The notes below the pieces were generated by a model, which worked only from the letters and a program-made list of their open reading frames with translations, did no database searches and had not been told where the DNA came from. A stretch of 64,000 bases of DNA from positions 142,342,188 to 142,406,187 of the forward strand of contig NC_066580.1 in assembly GCF_024323335.1 (NCBI RefSeq). Direction: 5' to 3'. Below are positions 32,141 to 44,419 of this stretch, piece after piece. How positions within the stretch are numbered: position 1 is the stretch's first letter; each line of letters starts with the position of its first letter. This DNA is from Lathyrus oleraceus (Eukaryota > Streptophyta > Magnoliopsida > Fabales > Fabaceae). Position numbers and translations under genes: made by a program.

Positions 32141-34860
32141 TATTATTTAATTTTAGGTTAATACTCAATTTTCTCTATGCCATATGACACAAACCTCAAA
32201 AATTTATGGTAGAAAAATATGAATTTCTTATGTCTTAGGAAAATTATTTTATGTTGATCTTTCATTAGATTTATGACGTAAGAGTGACATGTCATATTTT
32301 TTTCTTAGGTTGTGATTGTTATGTGTTATGGGCTATCACATGCTCAAATGATTAAGTTTCAATTTCTCTCAAGTTCATTTCACTTAACTTAAAATATAAA
32401 ATTAGTTCACACGGAAATAGTAAAATATATTTTTTGATTTCTATTTTTTATTATACTCATCATGAATATCGAACTGATTTGGGCGTTACAGTACTAATCA
32501 TGAAGGTCCACCCTACGCCGTCTTGACAGAGATCAATATCGCCGTTTCAAGATCTTTAGTTTTTCAAATGTGTCCATTTTTTATTCATGAACGGAACAAT
32601 GGCGCAGTCTGTGAAAAACGACTTATAATTTTTATGATTTCCACGATTTTATATCCAATCTTCGATTTATTAGTTCGTAACCTCCTTACATCACCGAATC
32701 AAGAACGTTCAGAAGCGAACACAGATATTTGTCGCAGTCGATTCAATCAATCACAGTTGAGCAACCAATCACTATTTCAACTGCGATTCGAAGGATTCTC
32801 AAATTTCTAGTTCCATCAAGAACTCTGCTACACGGCGAAACAAAATATCCTTGATACAGATCAAATCTAATTCTACATCAGAGAGGATGAAATATATTTC
32901 CTTGAAGATCCAACTCTAAATCTACATTCGTGATTATAAGCTATTGTCGCGCATCGCACGCTCGAAATACAACAGAGTCGCAGTTGAATTTTATTTATTC
33001 TAAAAGAAATGGAAAATATCAATAAAACTCAAAGGAACGAGAAAAAAAAGGTAAGAAAGTCGGTTATGCAAGGGGAATGTATTAGCACCCCTCACATCTG
33101 TTGTACTCAACGGGAACTATTTTGATTGTTCTTTGCGCGAATGAGTGTCATTATCTAAAGTTTACTTGTGATTGATTTTAATTAAGCGGAAAAATAAGTT
33201 TTTAATTAATGTGCTCGACAAGATTTCAAAACTTTGTGCTTACGTATTCTCATAGTGCAATGAGAAAATTAGAGCTTCGTAGTTAGTGGGATAGGAAATG
33301 ATTATTTGTTGGTTATTTTTAGGGAACGGTGTTATAATCGTATCCTACAAGTGTTTTGACGTTAGCTGTTTGATCCTGGTTTAGATGCTCTAAGATGTTA
33401 GTCTGACTGCTAAAGAATGGATTATAACAATTCTTTTATGAAAATAAATTATTGTGGTGTCTCAAAGAATTGAAAAGGTGGTGTTTGAACCACGAACAAA
33501 GAATTGTAAAAGTGTGGTGTCATAACCAAGAGTAGAAAATAAAGTGGTGTTATAACCGAGACCAGAAAATAAAAGTGGTGTTTAAACCAAAGAGGAAATA
33601 AGAATGATTTTTAAACTAAATAGAAAATAAAAGTGGTGTTTAAATCAAAGATAAAATAAAAGTGGTGTTTAAACCAAAGAGAAAATAAAAGTGGTGTTTA
33701 AACCAAAGAGGAAAATAAAAGTGGTGTTTAAACCAAAAAGAAAAATAAAAGGGGTGCTTAAACCAAAAAGGTGGGTGTTTTAACCAAGATGGTGATTAAC
33801 CCAAAGAGATTGGTGTTTTCACCATAAGATGGTGATTAACCCAAAGAGATTGAGAGAGAAAGATTATGAAATGATCTTGGTTGTGATTGATTTTAGTCCT
33901 AAAACAAATGTTGAAAATTGTCTTGATTTGAATTGCACTAAAGTCTATGCATGAAGGTGAACATTGTGAACAATTGGGTCATATGTCCCGTATCCAAAGG
34001 TATTCAGAATAAGGATAATAATTTTCCCCCTCATTCTTCTCCATTTCTTAAGGCTCGTGGCGCACAATTCGCATCGTATTTGTTAAGTGTTTTATACTTG
34101 ACGGTTGATCAAGTTTATTTGCAAAAAGAAGTTTTAGTCTTGAAGGGACAAATAGAGAAATATGATTGAAAGAATGAGATATGGTAACAAAGAGTGGAAA
34201 TGAAGCTTGATGTTTTCATGCATTTAATGGTTACCTATTTCTAAGGTTTTAAAGATGAATGGAGTAGGATTGACCTAAGGGACATGTGTGGTACAAGTCC
34301 TAAAGTTTCTAATTCAAGTTAAATGATCAAGGGACTTTTAATCACCTAATTGAATAAAAGAACCTAAGGGAACCTATAATTATTGATCAAAGGAGTGTTT
34401 AAAAAGTCCTAAAGTACTTAATTCAATTAATTGACTAAAACAAGTTCCATCAATCATTTGAATCAAGACACATGGGGATTATGCAAAATAATAGGTCAAA
34501 ATATGTACATTAAGAACCATGCAATTATAAATAAACAAACAAAGAGAAATAAAAGAGGAAAGTTGATAAAAGTATAACCCTAACTTGGTATTAACTCTAA
34601 TCCATTTCTAATTTGGAATTTTAATTCTAATCCCAACATCAATTCTAGTTTAGAATTAAAATCCAATTGCTATTCACAATGGTTTTAGAAGTAAAAAAAC
34701 TAAAGGAAGGAGAATTAACATAAATAGAGGAATAAATTAACTCTGCCAGGGGGTGTGAACAGTGAAAAGGGATTATGAATGGCAATAAGGGCGCATGCCT
34801 AGAACCTGAAGCCCAATGCTATCTTTTTTGTTGTTTTTGGATTCAGAGTATGGGTGTAAG
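32141..34860 (+). repeat. Retroelement-derived noncoding DNA, block A copy
   Basis: No gene. Near 32595 a TGGCGCAGTCTGTG motif follows an LTR-like stretch; block B has GGGCGCCGTCTGTG at the same place (46569-46582), close to the TGGCGCCGTCTGTG primer-site region of Ty3 elements. Around 33080-33110, GTATTAGCACCCCTCACATC is a phrase frequent in legume LTRs. The region is repeated at 46140-48900. The element it derives from is not identifiable here. Confidence 0.55.
33480..33860. repeat. Tandem array, about 29-base unit (block A)
   Basis: Units of the type AAATAAAAGTGGTGTTTAAA plus CCAAAGAG, about ten copies, with drifting ends (GGTGATTAACCCAAAGAGAT at the right). The same array is at 47445-47890 with a different copy number. 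Confidence 0.88.
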
Positions 34861-35438
34861 TGAGAAGTGGGTGTATGTGCAGCAAAAGGCTTTGAGTCTG
34901 GTATAGAAGCCCAAGAAACAACCAAAATGAGGGAAAAGGGGGGAAGAATCCCTCATTCACGTTCCAAGTCTCAGATCTCCTATCCCTTATCTACCTCACC
35001 CTCCACTCATCATAAATCGCTTTGTCATACCAGATATCGCCTCTGGCGGGGTGGAGCCCATACCTTGTCAAACTGCCACAAACTCAAACCTCTTCTCACG
35101 CTCTACCCATTCCTAAACCTTGATTTCCCTAAATATCACACCTGCCACTACAATCCTAACCTAAATGCACGCCCTAAAAAATTTCAAACCAAAATCAAAC
35201 TACGTATGTTCATGAATCCAAAGCGCAACCCGAGGGATTTAACTCATATAAGTCTCTTCTACAACATAATTGTCGCGCCACGAAAAATACCTGAGTGCAT
35301 CGCATGCTCGAAGAATAAAAAAAATTGTCACCAAACTTTATTTATTCCCGAAGGAAAGGGAAAATATCGATAACCCCAGGGGAAGAAAAATGCATAAGGA
35401 AGTCGATTATGAAAGGGGAAGGTATTAGCATCCCTCAT
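34861..35438 (+). repeat. Decayed LTR-like sequence
   Basis: The part 35275-35438 (TCGCATGCTCGAAGAATAAA...GGTATTAGCATCCCTC) matches the pattern of 32945-33105, so a second, diverged copy of the same LTR-type repeat is present. The long ORF at 34867-35373 has no recognisable domain and I treat it as accidental. Confidence 0.45.
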
Positions 35439-35905
35439 AGGGGTGGCAAAATGGGTCGTCTGCCCTGCCCTGCCTTAATCCCGCCAAAAAAGGAGGCAGG
35501 GCGGACAAGCACACCAAGTGAAATTGGGCTTACAAATCTAGCATTGCCCCGCCAAGGTGGCGGGTTGGCGGGCAGCGGGCTTGCCCTCTTCTTTTATTTT
35601 TTTTAATAAATTAGTAGGCTTATTTTTACATTTAAATTAGATTTTTCACTTATTTTTTGAATATGTTTTAATAAAACATCTTTTAAACAAACTTTACTTA
35701 AAATAATATTGCATATATTCACAAACAAATATATAAAATAGAATCGTCAACAAATATTTCAAAACTGTAGTTCAAGTATTAACCTTCAACCAACCAAAAT
35801 AAATATTTTTGAGTGTTTGATAACTAGGTTGGCTGGTCAACCCGACCATTTTTTTGCGGGCTTAAGGCAGGACAGGCTTAAAGCGGTGTGGGTAGGCGGG
35901 CACAA
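35439..35905. mobile_element. Decayed copy of a G/C-rich small TIR element
   Basis: Begins AGGGGTGGCAAAATGGG at 35439, nearly the TIR of the element at 61998, with the same runs of CCCGCC/GGCGGG inside and again near 35855-35905 (GCGGGCTTAAGGCAGG, GGTAGGCGGGCAC). The middle is AT-rich and the expected closing TIR is not found, so the right end is approximate. Confidence 0.5.
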
Positions 35906-35961
35906 ACAGAGTTCGACATGGCATTTTCTAAAAGAGATACCCCTAGAAATATGTTCCAGAA

Positions 35962-37132
35962 CTAGGAATGACCCACACATCGATCCACGAAATGGGCCAT
36001 TGTCGAATTAAAAATGGTCGACTCAAGGAAGAGATTTATGTATTTCATAAGTATCTTTTGTGAGGGGGTTTCTCGAGGAGTAGTTAGAGAAATCCTAGTG
36101 CCTTTTATAGTTCTGCAAACATCCTGTGCTATCAAGGCTGGAGAGGTAGTGATATGAAGTTTTTGTTTGAATGTGGCGTTTAACCAAATTTGCAAAAGCC
36201 ACAAAGGACCTAAAGCCAGGAAAGACTTGTTGGTTTCAGGGAGATGCTTTAATTTATATGAGGCTTCTCCAAGTGATTGGTAGAGATTGGCTAGGAGAAG
36301 TTTGCTTAATGAGATGTGTCGACCTTCGTGAACTTGAATGGATAAAGGTACGTATTTCTTAGCCACTTGTAAAGAGTTAGAGCAGAAAACATAATAAGAG
36401 AGCCAAAAGGTCAAGAAGGCTATGTGCTCCTAGTCAGAGACTTCATCGTTTTTTTATCATGGTTGTCGAGGATGAAGTTTTTGAAGCTGAATCGTTTGAT
36501 GGTGAATTCGTTGATGGTTTCTAAGGTTGGAGTAAAAGTTTCTCCTAAGGGGTTTAATCCTGTGATGGTTGCTACATCAAACAAAGTTGGCGTTGCCATG
36601 CCATAAGGAAACTTAAAAGTGTTGGTCAAAGCTACCCAGAAGAAGATCGACGCTAATAACATGGTTGGGTTATACCTAGGGCTAGTTCTAGATATATCGA
36701 CCATGTCATAAGTGCCTAGGTTTTCCCCATTGTTCTTTCCAATGGGGTTGGACTTTGTCGAGTCAAGTAATGTATTCCGTAGTGGGAGCGGGTGGGGCAG
36801 ATTGAAACACTCGTGCAGGTTTGTACATAAAGGACAAATCGAGGGAGCGTTCTTCGAATGCCGATGGCATGGTAACAGGGAAACTTGGGAAAACATCTTA
36901 ATTCTCCCAACTTGTGACCTGGAAGTCGAATAGGACCTCAAGAAAGCGAAGAGTTTGTTGGATATATAAAAGAGAATTATTACCTCTTTGACCCAGTTGA
37001 AGATCTTTTCTTTTGACAATGGAGGTTCAGGGATGAAATCTTTTCCTTGTTCACCTTCCTTGGGGGGACTGTGAAAGCTACCAGATTCTTTCTTGTGTCA
37101 AGCTTGGAAGATGATGCCTTAGTGGATGCCAT
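35962..37132 (-). pseudogene. Second plant mobile domain (aminotransferase-like PMD) gene, frameshifted
   Basis: The ATG at 37132 opens MASTKASSSKLDTRKNLVAF. A one-base shift near 37050 moves the frame to EPPLSKEKIFNWVKE, which runs in the ORF ending at 36420. That ORF holds the domain signature FPYGMATPTLFDVATITGLN. A further shift at about 36415 leads to 35962-36414, with WLSYYVFCSNSLQVAKKYVP, LLLANLYQSLGE and LGPLWLLQIWLNATF, all typical of the PF10536-type PMD. It is a different subtype from the gene at 6665. The C-terminal part is lost where the small TIR element lies. This type is often found inside plant retroelements and other transposons, which fits its place between two repeats. No intron is obvious. 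Confidence 0.72.
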
Positions 37133-38299
37133 TGCTGAAAGTGGAAGCATTTTTTAGGAGAATAAAGGTTTTTTTTCTCTGTGCAAGAAAGCTATGAAAA
37201 AAGTTGAATGAATAATAAGAGAAAGAAGATGGAGCTGGATATTTATAGCTTTTTTCCTTGCATGCCTAAGTACGGACACATGACATCCGGTGGAGATGTT
37301 GAAACAATTCCGTGCGTCATGGAATGGGGCATTAATGTGAGTGGAGTAGTTAAAGAAGACTTGCACATCCATGACTTCTTGGAAAATAGGAATGATAATG
37401 AGATTCTGAACAAATGTCATTGAAAATGACAAAGCGCCGTAAAAGCTATTGAACATGTCGAAATGATGCATGTGGCAAGTGGGGTCGAAGCAGCTGAAGG
37501 TCGAGAAGCATTGGTAGCATCTGTGGACATAGTGAAAATTTCAAATGCTCTAAGTTGGTTATTTGGTTTGATTGAAAGATCATGAATTGGATTAGAACAT
37601 GTGGTTACTCGAAAACTCGTGGAGGCTCGTCAAAGATAACAGTCGCATGAAAGTAAAATGTGTCGTGATTTGTTTAGTATATAATTTGTAGGTGGTTATT
37701 TTAGATTATTATATAACAGAGTGTCTATTTACATTATAGGGGTCCGCAATTGTACTCATATTTCTTCATATACAAAGTATCTGCATGATTGAGAAACGAG
37801 TGAAGAAAATGTATGTATGTGTGTCATATTTATAAATTCCAAGTACTTTTACATTCAAGCTTGTTTCTGCATTCATTTACATTTTGATCATTTATCATTT
37901 TATCTTCATATTTACGTTTCGATTTCAATTATCCTTGTCTTCAAAATCTTTTACATTCCAAGTCTTGTCAAAATTTCACATTGTTATCTTCGCATTGTGT
38001 TTTCAATTTCAATCATAACATGGTGTTCAAAGGTTTAAATTCACACAAATATGTTCCGAGAGATTTTCGAGTTTGATCCCTTAAATATTATTAAAAACTT
38101 GTTTTGTTTACCAAATTTACCAGTAAATAATATTTTGGTTTCTTTAGAATTTATAAAAATTATTTTAAAGTAAAGAATTTTATTATTCCATCTAAATAAA
38201 AGAAATTATAATTAAAAATATTCACTTAAGTTACTTGATTTTGAATTGCTTCGAATTTTAACTTTATCATTTTCACTTATCTCTTCCAAACACATTCTT
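37133..38299. other. Unassigned, probably retroelement-derived
   Basis: No gene recognised. The ORFs at 37154-37471 (minus) and 37208-37423 (plus) are not similar to anything I know. A TATA-like stretch (37680-37720) followed by GAGTGTCTATTTACATTATA could be an LTR promoter. Confidence 0.3.
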
Positions 38300-39230
38300 A
38301 GAAAGTGTTAGATCTTGTGTTGGACGTCTGATGCAACACATGAACAAGAAGAAGATAAAAATGCTATGATGAAAGTTACACAAAAAAATCCTAAAGCTTG
38401 TATCTACACTAAGTTTTAGGTTCGATTCGCCCCCACCAATTTAGATAAATTGGGTACAAATGGGTAATCTGACAAAACCTCTTCAGAATAGTTTAAAAAT
38501 TTTAACATGAATCGCACATTCACATTAAATATATCGATCAACGATATTTTACAGAATAAATTTCCTTCATATATTCTCGTGCACTAAAAAAATAAAGAAA
38601 TGATTTAAAATATAAATTTTGGCTATGAATATGTCATTTTCATATCCATGTACAGTCTAAAAAGTGTTTATATTAATAGAAAAATTTGTACCAATTGATG
38701 GGAGAAGCAATGTTTCAATCTTTAATTATTTATTTTATTATTTTAATAAATAAATTTAAAAAATATTCAAAATCAAAAGTGTTGAACCATGACATTCTAT
38801 GACAAATGTAATTTTGACCATTTATTTTGTTATTTTAATAAATAAATTAAAAAAAATGTTCAAAATCTGTTGAACTCATGACATTCTAAAACAAATGCAA
38901 TATTTGACCATTTATTTTATTATTTTAATAAATAAATTCAAAAATTCAAAAAAAATGTTCAAAACCTTGAATCCGTGACATTCTAATATTTATCAAAAAT
39001 CATAATTAACAATTTTTGATTGAAAATATTTATAAAATGAAATTATTCACTTTTACTAATAAATTAAATAGTTTAAAAAAATTTCCAACAGGAATTGTTT
39101 TCATTGTTAGTATCACTTTCCTGTAAATTATAGACTAATATTTCCTTGCCTAGATGTCCTAACAGAACCGCTCTAACAAAAGAAAGAAAAATCTATTAAA
39201 AGAATAGTCCAAAAAAGTTTCAATAAATGA
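38300..39230. other. Flank of CNL2 with a preserved empty insertion site and a three-copy repeat
   Basis: 38303-38480 matches the two flanks of the solo LTR (51129-51223 and 53973-54060) as one continuous sequence. At 38728-38995 a unit of about 105 bases containing TATTTTAATAAATAAATT and GACATTCTA is present three times. No gene. Confidence 0.72.
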
Positions 39231-39567
39231 AATTAAAAAAAAAAACAAAAAAAAAAACCATGAAACCAACTCTCCCAAACAAAAACACTAACAACGATAA
39301 TATTGGTACCATCAGAAAGCTCACTGTCATACATTTACCAAATTTATACATAATCACTGGCAGAGCACAATCACATAAACAACAATAAAATTGAGCAATC
39401 ATAAGAACTAAAAGAACAATAAAATTGAGCAATCATATGAACTTCCACTGCATGAAGATCTTACTTTCAAACAAAATAGTAGACATAACTTGATCAATCA
39501 ACTGCTTTCTTTTATACTCCATTGCAAATGGTGGAGGTGGAACTGTGGACGTCTCTACTTCTTCCTT

Positions 39568-42500
39568 CTAACGAATAATTATATTTGGAATATGCGCTAT
39601 CTTGTTCCAGTCCTTCCCTGTTTCCTTCTTGCACCGCTCCTCTAATGTTGGGCAATCATAAATATCCAGAACCTCTAGAGAAGTCAGGTGTCTAATACCC
39701 TCCGGCAGGCATCTCAATTCTTTACAATAATTAATTGTCAAGGTTCGAAGGGATTGCAGACCTTCCCTAATTTTTTCTGGTAAAGACTCGATGTCTTTGC
39801 AGGATGAGACTTGAAGAGAGTCCAAAGCAAGGTTAAAGGGTTCATTTGGTAACTCCTTCAAGTTAGAAAATGAATTTATTTCTAGACTTTGAAGACAAGT
39901 AAGTTTTCTGAACATCCCCTCTGGAAAGGATGTTATTCCTGTACCTCGACCAAGGAAAAGGGTAGTAAGACCATAGAAGCTAGAGATTGAACTCAGTAAC
40001 TCATTGTTACAGTCAAATACATCTAGGTGTTTAACATAAGGAAGACATGGCAATCTAAGTTGAGAGCAAAAGTAAATTTTTAAGATAGAAAGACAAGGAA
40101 ACATCTCCCCTCTTTCCACTTTCAACAGCCTCTCTAATCTTGGTAACGACTCTAATATGAGTACCTCAAGAGAAGGGAAAATCTTCACACCCATACTGTC
40201 ATGAGATTCGTCATCATCTTCATCATTATCATCCACAAATTTCACATTATCCATATCACATAGTTGGAGTTGTTTAAGAGATGGTAGTTTACCAAGTCCT
40301 GAAAGCCGCACACAGTTGTTGCAACCCTTAAGTTCAAGAGAAACTAAACTTGTTAGAGTTTGGATCCAACTTGGGAAACATAATCCGTTATAATAATGTA
40401 TCTTCAAGCTTTTGAGATTTGTGTGAGGTTGAAGCCCTTCTAGTACTTGCTCAGAACTAAAAGTCGGAGTCTCAGGGATTTCATCATCGACGCTCCATGA
40501 CAAGCATACTTCATGGAGTTCTTTTTTAGCTGTCAAATTGGCATCTTGAGCATGAGATAAACTTCCAACATCTTTTAACCCTTTGATACTCAGTTTTCCT
40601 CCAAGGTTTAGATCACGTAGTTCTGTTAAACTTTGTCCTATCTCTAAACTAACGATGTATACACCTAAAGTTCTTAGGCAAGTTAATTTTCCAATGTAGG
40701 GAAACAATTGGGAAAGTGCATCACAATCTTCAATGACAAGATGCCTAAGATTTTGTAAGCAAGCCAAAAGTTGCGGTAGACATCTCAGTTTTGTAAGATT
40801 TTTCAATTTTAAGATTTCTAATTTATGTAAGCTGTAAATTGAGTCAGGAATGTTTTCAATGTTAAGACTACAAAATTCCAAATACCTCAAATGAATTAAG
40901 CTTCTGAGTGATGATACCTGGAAAGAGGAGAAGCGTAAAACCCGAAGAGAACAGTTTGTTGGAAATGGGAAGTAGTCAGTTCGTACAAATCTATCACAAT
41001 TCAACTCAAATATTGTGCGCAAGGACTCTACTTTTTTCAAGGCACTCTTGTCGGCTGATAAATGAAGAGCATCATGAAAACTAATATGATGTGTACTTTT
41101 TGACAAACTAGCCATGTTTTCATTCTCTAAAACCACACATTCTTGCCCCATTATCGACTGAGCAAGATCATGGACAAGATCATGCATCTTGAAAGAAATG
41201 TCTCCAGAATATTCATCAACCTTGATGTCTTGAAAGAATGATTTTTGGCACAATTCATTCCAAATCATGCTGCCAACATCTTCGACCTCCAAATTTTCTC
41301 TAGACGAAATGAATCCATTAGCCAACCAAAGATGAATCAGTTCTTCTTTCATGATTATCCAATCTTTGGGAAATATAGCACAAAAAGAAAAACACTGCTT
41401 TAAGGTCGAAGTTAAATGAAAGTAGCTCAACCTCAAGGCAGGCAAGATTGTATTCTCATGTGCTAAAGCCCAAATTCTACTCTCTTTAACTTCAAGCCAT
41501 TCTTTTTCTCCACTCCTTGATCGCATCAGACCTCCCAATGCTTGTGCCGCAAGAGGCAATCCACCGCATTTCTTCACTATCTCCTTCCCTATTGCCACGA
41601 GTTCTGCGCGTTCTTCTCTGTCATGTCCAAATGCATATTGTTTGAACAACAACCAACATTAATTTTCTGGGAGACCAGACAAATGATAAGTTTGGCAGGT
41701 TCTCACAATTTCTGCAACATCCTCATCTCGAGTGGAAACTAAAATGGAAGAGCCTCTAGATCCACAAAACAACACGGATTTTAACTTATTCCATTTCTCT
41801 TGGCTTAATCCAGATTCTAGTTCTTGAGTTTTGTTCCACACATCGTCTAAAACTAGAAAATATCTTTTACCTTGCAACAAATCTTGCGCCTTTAGTTGTA
41901 TTGCATCTAAATGTAAGGAATCACACTTCTCAGATGTTATAGATTCTATAATGGAACATAGAATCCGCTTGACCGAAAATACCTCAGAAACGCAAACCCA
42001 AATTTTTGTATTAAAATTTCCAGTCACCCTAACATCATTGTACACCAATTGAGTAAGAGTTGTTTTTCCAACGCCGCCTAAGCCAACTATGGGATAGATG
42101 GAAAGAGAGTCAGAGTCCCTCGCTTGCGTGAGAAGAAACTCAACAATCTTGTCTTGATCATCTTGCCGTCCAAAAACTTTAGGTTCAGCAATAAATGAGC
42201 TGGTTTGGCGCCATTCGGGTACCTCAGTTGAGCTTTCCGTAATAGTAATACCCTCTCGTAGAAGAAATTTGTTTTTACTATCAGCAAGATCGTCAAATCT
42301 CCTTGTAATTTCTTTCAACCGGTTGCCTATGTCACGACGAAAAATTAAGTTCTTTGGGTTGATACCCTCAGTCGGCTAGATTCAATGGAACATTCATCAA
42401 GGATATCATCTAGCACATATACAGCATCTTTGAGTTGTTGCAGCCATACCTTAATAGAGCCGTCGGTGACTTGTTTCTGCTCAGCATCTTCAAGGACAGC

Positions 42501-42626
42501 CTTAATGAGATCTAAGGTGGTCGACAGCTTTTCAACCTTTGACTTGATTCCGAAAATGATGGAAAATTCATTCTGAAGCAGAGATGACAAATTCTCTAAC
42601 ACAAATCCAAGCAAGGCCTCAGCCAT
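39568..42626 (-). pseudogene. CNL2: CC-NB-LRR gene with one 4-bp deletion and one stop
   Basis: The closest relative of CNL1, with the same start (MAEALLGFVL at 42626) and the same end (HIPNIIIR). Two lesions break it. Compared with CNL1, four bases are missing near 42364 (GTTGATACCC against GTTGATAGAGCCCC), shifting the frame after residue 87 or so. A TAA at 41659-41661 replaces the Glu codon of ENECW after the RNBS-B region. All else is open: 42318-41659 carries P-loop and kinase-2, and the last 694 codons carry GLPL, MHD and the full LRR. It could still give a truncated CC protein. It keeps the upstream leader of CNL1. The few lesions mean recent loss of function, or an assembly or allele issue. 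Confidence 0.92.
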
Positions 42627-43346
42627 TTTTTCAGTAATGAAAGAAATGAAAGAAAAAAGAAAATGAATAGTTGGTTTAGATTGAATTTGAGTGCTGAAGT
42701 AAACAGAAAGAACTGTGTGCAGAATGCTGTGCTAGCAAGTAAGCAAGTAGCTGATATATTGGGAATTATGAAAGCCACAGTGCAAAGATCAATAATTGAT
42801 GCAAGGTTCCATTATTGACTCTATTTGTATTTTATTTATTTATTTATTTTCATATGAAGAAAGAATCTACTTTTAAATAAAGTATATGAAACTAATCCCC
42901 ACTGGCCAGTAAAGATTGTTGGGAAGAGTTTGATTGAGCCACTTTAACCACTAAGATGTGGCAGACAAAATGATGAACTAACTTTGCTTTGATAATAACT
43001 TTGATTGAACTTTTGGGTTGGGACAGCTTATAATGAACATAAGGATATAAACTGGCCTGTACAATTCAACAGGACATAAAAATGAACAGCTCGGATCTGA
43101 ACCCGAAAAGCAAACTCAAAGGGTGACGGCTCTAATACCACTTGTTGGGGAGCCCAGAGAGCGCCAGAAATCTCAATGGGGCTAAATGTTCACGAACCTA
43201 GTCGATGTGGGACACCCACATCACCATAACTCTTTCCATAAACTCTCTCGAATAGTCTCCCAAGTGATTATGTACTAGATAAATTTAAATACGTTAATAC
43301 AAACATGTCTTTGTTGATAGCTTAGCTAAAATCTGAAAGATGCAAA
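42627..43346 (-). other. Upstream region of CNL2
   Basis: Parallels 27591-28183 of block A, including a TGGTATTAGAGC-like junction near 43130-43141, then jumps to the sequence equivalent to 29086, lacking about 0.9 kb found in block A. Confidence 0.65.
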
Positions 43347-43571
43347 TTAAAGGAGAAAAAAGATGAGAGAAAAGTTATCATACCAAGGAATGAAAGTAGT
43401 AAGAGGAAGCACAAGCAGAAATGAAGGTAGAATAGTACCAACATTGACATCTTTAATGGCAGAAGTACTAGTACCAGAGTGTTCAATTTGGGTCATCTGA
43501 CCAATCTTCTCTTTCAAAATCATGAAAGAAAAACGGGTTTTTGATGTGGGATTCATACACACGGAATCCAT
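43347..43571 (-). CDS. Unknown small ORF, duplicated with the CNL block (copy B)
   Basis: 74 residues, MDSVCMNPTSKTRFSFMILK onward, parallel to the ORF at 29182-29430 in block A. The two differ at scattered amino acids and in the C-terminal third, where copy B ends early. No family recognised. Conservation of the frame through two copies hints at, but does not prove, past coding function. Confidence 0.33.
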   Translation of the reverse strand: MDSVCMNPTSKTRFSFMILKEKIGQMTQIEHSGTSTSAIKDVNVGTILPSFLLVLPLTTFIPWYDNFSLIFFLL

Positions 43572-44419
43572 GTTAATGAATCAACTCCAATACTCTGTTC
43601 TTGCTACATTCACTATGGTGCCTTTACCTGCTAAAAGAAATAGTAGGGAATCCGAGTGGGAAACATAGGTTTTACAATAGATATTAACACATGTTATGTT
43701 AATAATATGAATCATCAAGGTTTGTCAGATAAGAAATATACACACGGACATCATACTTTCACATGTTGGACACCAGACACATCTTTGACATGTAATGTCG
43801 GTCCTAAATAGCTTGTTAAGAATAGAAAAATGGAATTTGGAAGTTGGAAAATATACAATAAAGACATAAGATATTTCAAAAATTGATGATTCATATTATT
43901 AACAAAAGTTTGAAAATAGACAATACAATAGTACTATACAAGACATGGAATTGGGAATAACCCTTGGTGTTATCTAATTCATAATAGATACAGTTAAAGC
44001 CATTCTCAGAGAATTGTAAAAGGGAAACCAATTGTATCATACATTAGAAATTGATGACAGGGAAAATGATTATTGATAAACTCCGTAAAAGCAAGCCTTT
44101 GGTTACCCCAATCATGTGAATATGTATCCTGTGGCAAATAACTAATGATCTATGTAGTACCGACACCTCTACAGAAATGCGTGTCCGTGTCGGACACCAG
44201 CACCGACACTTGTGATTACGTTTAATTTATTCACTTTTTAAAATTATTACCGGTGTCGCAGTGTCAGTGTCGATGTCGTGTTCGTGGTGTCCATGTTTCA
44301 TAGCTAATGATGCATAGTGGCAAATAATTTATGTGTCATGTTCCATGGCTTCCTTAACAGCAACGAAATCAGATAAGAGTAAACAAGTTGAATCAATTCT
44401 CTTGAAACATCTGTTTTAC
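43572..44419. other. Intergenic, block B
   Basis: Parallel to 29431-30329, including the GACAC-rich patch near 44155-44300. Small deletions relative to block A. No gene. Confidence 0.6.

Noticed and set aside
34867..35373. Plus-strand ORF of 168 codons
   Set aside because: No domain, low-complexity composition, and it overlaps an LTR-like repeat that in its other copies has no such frame.
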